Positions 40,576 to 60,600 of a stretch of 64,000 nt of DNA are shown one piece after another (the stretch's first letter is position 1; the number at the start of each line of letters is the position of its first letter). This DNA comes from Chrysemys picta bellii. Lineage: Eukaryota > Chordata > Testudines > Emydidae. A model generated the notes under the pieces. It was not told the DNA's origin, made no database searches, and saw only the letters and a list, made by a program, of their open reading frames with translations. The position numbers were made by a program, and so were the translations under genes. Location: the NCBI RefSeq assembly GCF_011386835.1, contig NC_088800.1:80788981-80852980 (forward strand). Direction: 5' to 3'.

Positions 40576-40994
40576 ATTAATGCCATCAGGAGATATCTCT
40601 CCCCTTTTCCCATCTCCAGCAGTGGCCGAATCCATGAGACTCATACTCCCACCTTTAATAATTTCAGCCTTCTAAGTGTCTTCTCCCTATATTGATCTTT
40701 GATCATGTGCTACTGATGCACACACCTTCTATGGTGTATTGTTTACATGTTTGTCAGCACTTCCGCCTAACACATCAACTTCCTCTCGGTGTAGACCAGC
40801 TCAAAGTATCCGTCTTCTGCTTCTGTACATCTCTATGCTAATTTAAAAAAAAATCTCTTCAGAACTCATTGTATAAGAATTCTCTTTGGGAGAGAAAGTG
40901 AAGATGTAATGCTTTTTACCATCACTAACTAATATTTCTTCTCCCTCTACCTAAATATCTTCTTGTAAACATTTACATAACATAACAATAAGAG

Positions 40995-41041
40995 GGTAGC
41001 CGTGTTAGTCTGTATCTACAAAAAGACTCCTTGTTGTTTTT
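40995..41041 (-). mobile_element. 47-bp retroelement micro-insertion with 13-bp TSD
   Basis: GGTAGCCGTGTTAGTCTGTA through GACTCCTTGTTG is flanked by exact copies of ATAACAATAAGAG (40982-40994, 41042-41054). Same family as 25569 and 46267. Confidence 0.75.
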
Positions 41042-41208
41042 ATAACAATAAGAGTTTACACGTCTATACGTCATTGCATCCCAAAGGATCTTAGAATGCA
41101 ACACATTATTACAAATATTTAAAATATAAGAAAGTGAGGCTCATATAATATATTCTACACAGCATGTTGGAGTTTACCTAGATTACAACCCACTGAAAAA
41201 TCTCTACT

Positions 41209-41228
41209 CACACACACACACACACACA
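41209..41228. repeat. (CA)n microsatellite
   Basis: About ten CA units. Confidence 0.9.
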
Positions 41229-42725
41229 TACTCACTCTGCAACTGAGAGCAAAGAAACCAGTGTATCTGGTGACAGTCTTCTCTTGGTGTCCCCAGATCT
41301 TTGAAAACATCAGTAGATACCTGGTCTGTCTTTGGGCATCTCACATTCTAGGAGTGAACTCTTAATAATGAGTTGAACAAAATCAGCATCATGGACTACT
41401 GATGACTGCCCTTGGACTCCCCATAATTCTGCTCCTGTTAACAGGTGTTACGTTATCATTATTACAAAATTTAGTTGTCACCTATGGGTTAGGAGCAGAT
41501 AAACCCACTTGATGCTCAGGAAATTTCCAGTGCTGCAGGGCAAGCTTCATTGAACAACATGGACACATCCTTTCTGCCTGACAGATGGCATTCTGAAGGC
41601 TCCAGTACTGTACAGTGGCCAAGTCTGAATATACCCATGTCTGTTGCTGGTGGAATGTGTCGAACCCTCTCAACTGTCTGTGATTGTCACAGATCAGTCC
41701 AATAAGCGAGACTATGTGAAGAGTGATATAGTTCTATATTTGTCAGTTAGAGATGGTAACTGCAGCTGTTAGCAGTTCATCCCTCATGCTTTTTTATAAT
41801 ATATTTTTGTGTTAGTTTAGCACTGGCAAAAGGTGTTAGCTCAACAGTCCTGGGGAAGTGAAGTTTTCTGTCCACAGGAGAGATCAGTTGTACAAGCCTT
41901 TCCCCCACAGCCACCAACAACGTGCCTCATCCTTGACTGCATGAACCGCCTCTAGAGATAAAAAGGTCATTAAATCACTTTGACCTTTCAACACTTGGCC
42001 TTCCTGCTGAGACTGATAATAAGAGTGCTAGTTGTGGTTTTAATTATCTAGACACTTGTCCTCGAAGAACTAGAATGAGAGCCACAAATCATCAGTTGGC
42101 AATATCTTTTGGTCACTGTTGATCTGATCTAGTTTCAAACGGGGGATTTAGACCTGAAAAACCCTACAGCTCATTACTACCCAGTCCCACATGGATCCTT
42201 CATGCTGACTGAAAGAGGTTCCTGGAATGGAAGCTTTTCTAAAGGCTGACATCCTTAAGCCAGAACTGAAAAATTGATTTAAAAAAATCACAAACTTTGT
42301 CAGGCTGAGATTTTACAGACAACTGCTCTACCGTTATTGCAATAACCCAGAGCAATGGAAACTATGCGGGTTAAGCCTCTGTCCCTCCACCTGATTTATG
42401 GTAGTGTTCACAGTAGCCACAAAGTGGGCATTCCCCTCTCCTTAAAACTGTATGACTATCTGTTTAGTCCATACAGCCAAGTGTACCCTACACATATCTA
42501 TTTATATTTAACACATTTTAAAAGGACAAAAAAGCTTTATTTTTGTAGTTAATGACTGCCTCCGTAAGTCATGTGGGGAGTGGGACAAAAGTTGTAAACA
42601 CATAGTAATAATGTGATGTATTTATTACTTTTGATTAGTTATTGTAAGAGGGAACAAAATTAAAGGATAGATTTGCAGTAGAGAGTAAGCCCTGCACAAA
42701 CAAGCTCAGGACAATTAGGTGTTGA

Positions 42726-42936
42726 TGTTACACTCCCAGGCCAGGAACAGTTTTAAGACTGGAATTTTATTAAACTTAGTATCAAAACAAACAAACAGCT
42801 CGCACAAGGCCCATTGCTGCTAAGTTCTTCTGGAGTATACACAGCTTTTCTTCTTCAACCCCCTCAGCAGACCTTCAATCCTTAAAGGGACAGGACACAG
42901 GTAAATTTAACCCTGACATTCCCCTTTGAGTGCTAC
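42726..42936 (-). repeat. LTR (3' LTR of the gypsy-type element)
   Basis: Contains GGAATTTTATTAAAC and the shared block TTAAAGGGACAGGACACAGG; it is bounded by TTGA on the left. Clearly diverged from its partner. Confidence 0.8.
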
Positions 42937-43104
42937 TCTCCCCACTCATACCTGTAATGTTATCCCAACATCCCTATTTACAAAATATAACATACAGCCC
43001 ATTCATTTGACTTATTAGCAGTAGTCCATGAGTTCCACAAGTTCATCACTGTATGCAGTGTTGTTATAGCCATGTTGGTCCCAGGATATCAGAGAGATAA
43101 GGTA

Positions 43105-43260
43105 GGTGGGTAATATCTTTTATTGGATCAACTTCTGTTGGTGAGAGACAAGCTTTTGAGCTTACACACAGAAGAAGAGCTTTGTGTAAGCTCCTCTCTC
43201 TTACCAACAGAAGTTGGTCCAATAAAAGATACTACCTCACCCGCCTTGTCTCTCTAAGCT
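43105..43260. repeat. Hairpin interspersed repeat
   Basis: ATCTTTTATTGGATCAACTT and AAGTTGGTCCAATAAAAGAT form inverted arms around AAGAAGAGC, inside the internally deleted LTR element. Same family as 12585 and 18556. Confidence 0.7.
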
Positions 43261-44159
43261 CATAATTGTCATTCTCAACTGAGTGTTAGGTCGCTCCTCT
43301 TTCATGAATTCAGGTGCTTATGGTTGAAACTTCTGCATTTCTCTTCTGTTTATTCCACATTAAGTAGAAAGTTTCTGCAGCAATTGGAGGTCTGCTATCC
43401 AACAGAACAGCCTGTTCTGAACAGCTTAAATTACCAAAGATATTCCTATTTTATGGAAATAACAGTTCCTATATGATCAATGGGATAACCATGTAACTCC
43501 AAGTCACTGGGCACATGGCAAGCTATTTAGAAAAGCATCTACTAAATTAACATAAGAACAAACTATCCAGAACTATAAAACACTTAATTTAGAACAATAG
43601 CCATAACATAAGTCACTATTACAAATATTGCATCAGCCTTGGGTAGAATGTCGGATAAGGAATAGGAGTAGGCACTTGGAATGGCATCTGACAAACATGA
43701 GGACAACCCCAGGGTGCATTCACCAATCCAGTAGTTGGTTTTAGACATTGCTAAGTCATATGTCAGTGTCTGTGGGGCAGTTCTCTCTCTAGTTGGACAA
43801 CTTTATGTGTCAGTGGATTGTTCTGGTGGTCTGTCTTCTTGTGCCTTACTTGTTTCAGGGTCCATAGGTATGGTTTGGGCTTCACGTCTTTCAGTGGCTG
43901 GTGGAAATGTCACATCAGTCTCATCAGCAGTTTTTACACTGACAGGATCAATAACATTCTCATTTACCCGACATGGATAAAATGCTTCTGCCTCTGCAGT
44001 CACAGCATCTGTGCCACGGGCAGCAGCTGGTAGGTACCGTCACATAATGGGATTCATTTTCATTCTCACTATCAGAATCATTGGAGTCCAAATTCTTGTC
44101 CTTATTTTGATCTCTTATTGCATTAGTTTGCCTTATTCTCTGTGTCTTCTGCTGTGGTG

Positions 44160-44960
44160 GCTTAGAGGGTGGTGTTATGTCCACGGGTAAGAAGCCCACA
44201 GGGAAGTAAAAGATTACAGTGAGGAACTCTAATACCTCCTTTTCCATCTTCTGCGTTTACTTCATAGACTAGACTATCCCCTTTCCTTTCAAGAACGACA
44301 TGAATTTTATCTTCCCAGCAGGATTTTAATTTCCCCTCTTTCTGAAAGATTCCTGACAAGTACTCTGTCACCTGGCAAGGGGGCAGTGCCAGGCCTTTTC
44401 TGATGATCATAATGATTCTTTCCATGAGCAGCAGATTTTTTTGAACATTTTGATGCCAGTTCATAAGATTCTTTCATCTGTTGTTTCCATTTCTCAACAT
44501 AATCTTTCTAGTCCCCCGGCGCAGATTCAGAGTTTATAGGTAGACCAAACGTGATGTCAATGAGCAAACATGGTGATCATCCATACAATTAATAGAATGT
44601 TAAGACCCTGGTAGCCTCATTTCTGGTAAAGTGATAGGCATAAATTACCTTACTAAGAGAATCCTTTCAGTTTGACTTTTTTTTCTCTGGCAAGGTTCTC
44701 AACGTGGCCAGCAGTTTGGTTCAGCCTTTCTACCTGCCCACTACCCTGGGGTTGTATAAGGTGTTTCAATATTACAGTAGTTCTATAACCTTCTGAATAA
44801 ATTATTTCAAATTCTGCCTCTAGGTCATGATGACTCCTTTTAAAACTAAGTCACTGAAGATCTTGTTTGCCACAGTCCTTCCTGGCTTGTTAGCGGTGGC
44901 AGGGTAGGCTTGAACAAACCTCATGACATGATCCACTATGATTAAGATGTAGTCTCATCC
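44160..44960 (-). pseudogene. Broken gypsy integrase
   Basis: On the minus strand several frames carry pieces of an integrase core ([12 protein letters not shown] near 44930) and C-terminal domain. Frameshifts and stops separate them. Followed by an acidic Asp/Ser/Glu tail near 44080. Confidence 0.7.
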
Positions 44961-44989
44961 TCCTTTGCTTCTCTCTGGATGCAAGAGGC

Positions 44990-45325
44990 CTATTGATACA
45001 AGCTCAAATCATTCTGTTGTAACTGTGTTAGTTGGTGGAACTCTGGCGAAGTTTCCGTTTGCTCTTTTGCTGTAGCAATAAGGTGTAAAATCTTATCTTT
45101 TAATGCAAGCAACGTAGACAATCCCTGATCTTCCAACTCTTCCTGCCCATTTAAGTGGCATCTTATATATTTGATTAAAGCAAAATGGCTTTTTGCTCCA
45201 GTTTCATTGCAACTTGTCCCAGAAATGCCCAGAGAGTCACAGATTTCTCTTAAATGCTCATCCTTTAGCTGGTATAAAAGTCCTCCTACCTCCATGTGTA
45301 GGTCCTCTAACTCAATGGTTTTCAA
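44990..45325 (-). pseudogene. Gag-like remnant of the LTR element
   Basis: A 111-codon frame with LKDEHLREICDSLGISG and KYIRCHLNGQEE resembles the N-terminal region of gypsy-type gag. Its first codons lie in the nested hAT sequence, so the start is not original. No function inferred. Confidence 0.5.
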
Positions 45326-45522
45326 CCTTTTTTCATTTGTGGAGCCCTAAACAATTTAAAATGGAGGTGCAAACCTTAGACTTAGTCGGCAGACCGGAGC
45401 CCCAGTGGTCCGTGGACCACCAGTTGAAAACCACAGTTCTATGGTAAAAACAATCTTCCGCAGACCCCTTAGACATAGTCTGGGGACCCCCAGTGATCCG
45501 CAGACCACAGGTCAAACCACTG
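45313..45522. mobile_element. hAT-type MITE nested in the LTR element
   Basis: Ends are CAATGGTTTTCAACC and, inward from the right, CAGTGGTTTGACC. The flanks CTCTAACT and CTCCAAGT fit a decayed 8-bp duplication. Internal GTCCGTGGACCACCAGTTG pairs with similar words. Confidence 0.7.
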
Positions 45523-45673
45523 CTCCAAGTCTCTCCCAGCCCTAGGGCTTGCAAACAATTAAATTTCCCCTGGCAGCTTTTCCTGGAACAGTGTACAGCA
45601 GCTTCTAGGTAGGTTCCTCTGTCAAGGAGGTCAGCCCATTGCAATTCAGCCTCTCCTGCTTGTGCTCACCAAA

Positions 45674-45893
45674 TACTACAATCCCAACTAGGGGCAGTTT
45701 TAAAATTGGAGTTTTATTAAACAGTATTACATGCACAAGCCTCCTTGCAGCCCAGTCCTTCCAGAGCGCACACAGCTCTGCTGCTGCAACAAGAGCTGTC
45801 CCCTTTTGATCCCCTCAGCTCAGCAGACCTTCAAGCCTTAAAGGGACAGGACACAGGTAAAGCTAACCCTGACATTCCCCTTCGAGTGCTACA
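45674..45893 (-). repeat. LTR (5' LTR of the gypsy-type element)
   Basis: Contains GGAGTTTTATTAAACAGTAT and AAGCCTTAAAGGGACAGGAC and ends in TGTAGC on the minus strand. Adjacent minus-strand TTTGGTGAGCACAAG could be a primer-binding site, but the tRNA is not assigned. Confidence 0.8.
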
Positions 45894-46266
45894 TTGAGTG
45901 TGCCCTCATGCAAGGCAGGAGATGAGAGACCAATCCGGAGGTGTAAGGCCATTTGGTACCTGTAATTAGACCAAGAAGCATTGTATAGAAAATGCTGAAG
46001 AAAAGGGTTTGAGCCTGACCATCAACCTGGATCCAAACATCCCCAGACTTTGGGAAAGCTCAGGTCTGGATCCCATCTTGCACCTCGGGGTTTTCTTTAG
46101 AGGTCTCCCATCTAAACACTGACTAAGCGCCAGCCCTATTTACTTTGTGGGGTCTGACAAAAGGCCAGCCCCAGGCGTCACTAGGGCTTGCTAAAGATAG
46201 CAACGAGACCTTTCACTTTAAAGCTCTATTTCCAAAAATCACTGCCCGGGTTACCGAGAGACCACT

Positions 46267-46734
46267 AAAACAACAAGGAGTCCAGTGGCACCTTAAAGAC
46301 CAACAGATTTATTCGGGCATAAGCCCAACGAAAGCTTATGCCCAAATAAATGTTAGTCTTTAAAGTAGAACAGGACTACTTGTGGCACCTTAGAGACTAA
46401 CAAATTTATTAGAGCATAAGCTTTCGTGGACTACAGCCCACTTCTTCGGATGCATATAGAATGGAACATCCCACCTGTTTATGCTCTCTGTATGTGTGTA
46501 TATATATCTCCTCAATATATGTTCCATTCTATATGCATCCGAAGAAGTGGGCTGTAGTCCACGAAAGCTTATGCTCTAATAAATTTGTTAGTCTCTAAGG
46601 TGCCACAAGTACTCCTGTTCTTCTTTTTGCGGATACAGACTAACACGGCTGTTACTCTGAAACCAGTCTTTAAAGTGCCACCGGACTCCTTGTTGTTTTT
46701 GTGGCTACAGACTAACACAGCTACTCCCTGATGA
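46267..46734. mobile_element. Outer probable Penelope-like copy
   Basis: Starts AAAACAACAAGGAGTCCAGT and ends GACTAACACAGCTACTCCCT. Flanks GAGACCACT and GAAACCACT are a one-mismatch duplication (46258-46266, 46735-46743). It is interrupted by the copy at 46367-46664. The family name is my best guess. Confidence 0.6.
46367..46664. mobile_element. Inner probable Penelope-like copy, palindromic
   Basis: Arms 46367-46469 and 46519-46623 are inverted repeats with one mismatch in about 103 bp. Exact 12-bp duplication AGTCTTTAAAGT flanks it (46355-46366, 46665-46676). It ends in GCGGATACAGACTAACACGG then CTGTTACTCTGA. Confidence 0.75.
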
Positions 46735-46899
46735 GAAACCACTGAACACACAACACATGCATGTGCCCAAGCAAAACAGGGCCTTGCCCTGGGGGGGCCA
46801 GGCAGGAAGGGGTGAGTAGAGGGCAAGGGGAGGGAGCAGAAGGCAGGTTGGAGAACAAGGCAGCTTGGTGGCAGGGCCAGCATGGAGGCTAGACACTCT

Positions 46900-56467
<9,568 letters not shown>

Positions 56468-57919
56468 AGTGACAGGCTCCTGAGGCTGCCCCCTTAGCTG
56501 AATGGAGCGCTCTGTGGTGTCCAGCTCCAGGCTGAAACCCACAGACAGACAACCGTGCTGGGCAGAGTAAGGAGAGGGGCCCTGGCAGGGAGAACAGGGC
56601 CAAAGGGGGATCGTGTTCATTAAGCTAGAGGCCACTGGGCCATGTGTGACTGGGCCGCCATGAAGCAACAGAAGGATTCTGGGCCCATCCCACTACAGGA
56701 AGCCCTGTCTATCGTGTGTCTCCTTTGCGCCCAGCTCTGTTTATCTAAGTGGCATCTTAGTATTGGCGTCTGTAGCCACTGGCCCCAAATGTAGTGTCTC
56801 CGATGGACTCACCTCTCTACTTGTTACCCGGCGTCCCCTGGACCTGCTTAGTGGTGCAGATTAACTTTTAAATACGCCCCATCTACGTTGAGTTGGAACA
56901 CTGGATCAGCGGTCAGTACTGTCCTAGGGTTTGCCCTAGAGGACTGTCAAAATCCTTCTTCCTCCACCCATCCAGACGCAGAGGAGCGGTCTTCCCTTCC
57001 CTCAGTCCCCAGCCCAGCTCTTCTTCATTCTTTGGCTCACCTGCTGTCAACACTCCAAGGGGAGCATCTTCCTGCCGCAGCGTTTGCTTTTCCTCACAGC
57101 TGTGACTGTGCCTGCCGGGACTGCCTTGCAGGAGTGCATGGGGGAGCATTGTTAAACAAGGGGAAAATCAGGGTCACGTTACTGACTGGAGGACTGGGGT
57201 AACCCCACTTCGATCATCGGGGACCCGCATCAGCTCTGCTACTCTGAGAGGCTCAAACTGATTTTGGCTGTAACCCGGCAGCACCGTCTTTAGAAAGGGC
57301 TCGGATGGCAGCTGTGCATTGGCGGGGGTCAGTGGAGGTGGAGATGAGCTTTCACAACTTCTCCCTCATTCCAGACGAGTGAGGCAACAACTCTGGCCCA
57401 ACATTTACTTCCCCCATAGATCAGAGGTGGTGGAACAAGCCACACCCCCCCAGCTTGAAGTGGTTTCCATTGTACACAGGGTTTACAGTTCAGTTCAATG
57501 GCCACCACTATAAAGATTGTTCCAGGGCCCCTGCAATAGATAAGAGATTGAGGAGCCCCTAATTAGCTTGAAGTTATCCATGGGCTATCACTTCCCCTCC
57601 CTCCCCCGTAGTGGTTTTGGAGGCTCTTCTCCCCTACTCAAGACATAACTCCTGGGATGGTTGGGGCACTCCATCACAGCTGTTAACTCCAGAGTGCAGC
57701 CCCTTGACTTGAGATGATCCGTGTCACACGGCTGGCCGGCCTCTCGCAGCTGTGCGACACATCAGGGATCATTGTTCAGCCCAAGCACCAACAAGTGGCT
57801 CTGCCATCCCTTAATCCTTTCCCCAGAGGCTGGCTATTCGGAATGGGGCAAGCTAATGGGGCTGAGAAGAGAGAGGTGGATAAAATAGGCATGGTCTAGC
57901 CCGAGAGGTGCGGTTAACA

Positions 57920-58060
57920 GCCCGAGCACAGGATGGGGAGCCAGGAACTCATGGGTTTTCATCCTGGCTCTTCCACTGATCCCCTCTCTAGTTACAGGCA
58001 AATCACTTTGCCTCCCTGTGCCCCCGCTTGTATAATGGAGATGTCAATACCTCTTGGGGT
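57920..58060 (+). mobile_element. MIR-like SINE
   Basis: Contains GGAGCCAGGAACTCATGGGT and AGGCAAATCACTTTGCCTCC, in the presumed NT5M 3'UTR. Confidence 0.75.
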
Positions 58061-58854
58061 GACAAGGGTCTGGAACAACAGCCAGCCTCTAAATCTTTGA
58101 GGTGTGTAGGCTATTTCCTACGCACATTGGGAACGGGGGGGAGGGGAGGAGCTATGCTAAAAGACATTGTGGTAGCCACAGTTCGTCACTGGGTGCCCGG
58201 GTGTATTCTTTGGCACTGAAATATTGACCAACAGCAGAGTTCGGAGGGCCCAGTGACCATATGCATTGATAAAGCCAGAGCCTGAGTGGGTCTCAGCATT
58301 GGAGTTCCACAGCAGAATGGACAGAACCTGCCATCACAGTTGGAAGAAGCAAAAGCTCAAGGCTGCGCTAGTTGGTAGCTCTCCTCCCTCCATCAGACAT
58401 CCAGAGAGCAGAGGGCCCTGCCAACACCACAGACCTTTACTACAGACCTGCTGCTTCAGAGAGGGGCTTCGTTAAGTGGTGCAGAGAGATCTCGGAAGCC
58501 CCTTCCCTCCGCCAGGCTCATCCTGCTCTGTGTCCGGAGCATAGGTTACCACTCCTGAGACCCACGGGCATTGCCTCCTGCCAGCGGAGTCCGGCCGGCC
58601 AGCCTGCACATTCCATGCGATACTCCTGGCAATGAAAAGGAGAACCTCCCCCCACCCCCCTAGGAATGGGACCTGTGGGTTCCCCTAAGCTAAAGGCTCC
58701 CAGGCAGGAGGGCAGCCAGGTGTTTGCAACTCTTGGCCCTTTGCCTGCAGCAATCACTCTTCCCTGCGATCAATCTTCGCACATTTGGATTCCCCACCTC
58801 TCTCCTTAGCAAGGCTGTGAAAAGCAGGTAAAGCCCGAAACCACGTGGTGCATG

Positions 58855-58860
58855 AATAAA
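58855..58860 (+). terminator. NT5M: Candidate NT5M polyadenylation signal
   Basis: AATAAA in the context GCATGAATAAACTGTTTCAC, about 2.4 kb past the stop codon. Confidence 0.4.
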
Positions 58861-60364
58861 CTGTTTCACTGATTACTGCGCCGTTGGCGTCAGCTCGTAT
58901 CAAGGTCTCTAGGACCTGGACGTTGCACTGAACAAAGATGATGCTTCAGGATTTTGCCCTTCCTCAGCTTTTACCGCTGGGGCCAAACCCTAAGCTGCCG
59001 TGGGGAGCCATAACTGCCGCTCTCCTTGGATTGCGAACGCTCACGTCTCCTGGGGTTTGGGCCCCTGTCTGCAATGGGAGTTCTGCCTGCCTGAGGGAGG
59101 ACTGCAGGGTTAGGTCCAGCTTCTGTGTGTTACAGACTGGAAGGGCTGTCTTAAAATGTAAACCACTGTGTACGCTCTTGGGGTGACCGCTGGGCCCCAG
59201 GCTGAGGTTGCGCGGAGAATAGTCTGGTTTTACAATAACTTCTTGGGATTCAAGGCTTTGAATCCTGAACTGCTGAGAGAGATCGAGACAGCTGCTGCCT
59301 AGTCCGAGCAGTCATTTATCAGCGACGTGCGGCAGACGAGCGTAGCTGGTGGTACCTCGCCCTCCAAGGGCATTACATTTTTTTCAGCACTGTGTTTGTT
59401 TTGTTAATTGTCCCAGTTCTCCCTCCCAGTCCCCTCCACGCCTCTGGGCAATGCTGTTATCAGGAAGGGGGTTCTAGGGGGAGGCCAGAGCTAACCGGAG
59501 TTACAGCAGCTATTCAGCATTATGGCCCTAGCAGAGGCTGGATTGGATGTTGTGCTAGGCTGGGAGTGTGACTTTGCTTTCTCCTTGCTTGGTTATTTTT
59601 TCCACTTTTGAGGACATAATATTAAGAGCGAAATCAGAAAAGCTCGTTCAGGTTGGTCCTGTTTTCCAGCGACGGCACTTGGAAGAGGAAGATGTTACCA
59701 GGGCTAACCGCCCTGTTCGTCTTCTCTCTCACACCCATCCACCCCGGCTATAAGCTGAACTGTTTGGACCATATCCTCAGGTGTGTAAATCAGCATAGCC
59801 AGTGAGGTTAGGGAAACAAGGCCAATTTGCACCAGCTGAGGCTCTGGTCTTTAAAATGGTTACACTGGTTCTGTTGCTCAACTGAGATGCAGAGAAGTAT
59901 TGTTTTTTAGATTTAGAGTGTATAACAGATCCACCCAGGATCCTTGCACTAAATATTCAATTTTGTTGTCATTGCAGTTTATATGAAATAGGGTTTTAAT
60001 ATTCCTGGCACCATACTAACTGTAATAGAGGGGCGATTTTACCTCCAGGGCTCCGATTACTCTGGAGAAGGGTCATGTGGCACTAGCAACATGCCACTGA
60101 CCACTGCTGCTTTCTTTTGGCAACTACATCCTAGCCCATTCGATGGAATCCCTGTGAACGGAAATAGGGCTGGTAGGAGGCTTTGATTTCTGTCCAGCAT
60201 CTTGCAAATATGACTGGCAGTTAACTAACCAGTAAAAGGCATTAGGCCGGGGACGATCGTTCCAGAGCACGGCCGAGCGAAAAGCACTAGAAAGCCACGT
60301 CCCGTTATGCCAGAGAGGTACGTATCATACAACAGGGAGGTAGGCAATGCAATCTCCTGGTTAC

Positions 60365-60600
60365 ATTACAGAGTTGGTTGTCAGGACACCTGGGTTGTCT
60401 TCCTAGTTCTGTCTGTCTGTCTAGGGTTTGGTACCTTGCCATTTCCGGGATATCTGAGCATCTCTGCCACAGACTCGCCAGGTGACCTTAAGCAAATTAC
60501 TTGCCCATTCTGTGCCTCAGTTTCCTCATCTGTAAAATTCGGCTAATCCCACCTACTTCACAGGGGTGCTGTGAGGAGGAGTTGGACAACATCATGCGCC
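60365..60600 (+). mobile_element. MIR-like SINE with internal insertion
   Basis: Contains GACACCTGGGTTGTCTTCCT and later GTGCCTCAGTTTCCTCATCT with TAAAATTCGG; extra sequence separates head and core. Confidence 0.75.

Larger units (their letters stand above)
42726..45893 (-). mobile_element. Degenerate Ty3/gypsy-type LTR retrotransposon
   Basis: Two direct LTRs (42726-42936 and 45674-45893) share CTTAAAGGGACAGGACACAG, TGACATTCCCCTT and AGCAGACCTTCAA. Target duplication TTGA flanks it (42722-42725, 45894-45897). Read on the minus strand the 5' LTR starts TGTAGCACTC. Inside, in broken minus frames, are integrase signatures: a Pro-Gln-Gly-Ser-Gly motif with Val-Glu-Arg near 44730, and a C-terminal block around SCWEDKIHVV, VYEVNAEDGKGG and NLLLPC (44170-44370). 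An N-terminal gag-like frame is at 44990-45325. Protease and RT are missing, so it is internally deleted and inactive. A hAT copy is nested inside. Confidence 0.85.
56468..58860 (+). other. NT5M: Presumed NT5M 3'UTR
   Basis: No further coding exon is seen. The first canonical AATAAA after the stop is at 58855-58860, so a 2.4-kb 3'UTR containing a MIR copy is possible; a shorter one with a non-canonical signal cannot be excluded. Confidence 0.45.

Noticed and set aside
44990..45325. Domesticated host gene from a gag-like frame
   Set aside because: Its start lies in a nested hAT copy, and it sits between LTRs beside broken integrase; a retroelement remnant is sufficient.
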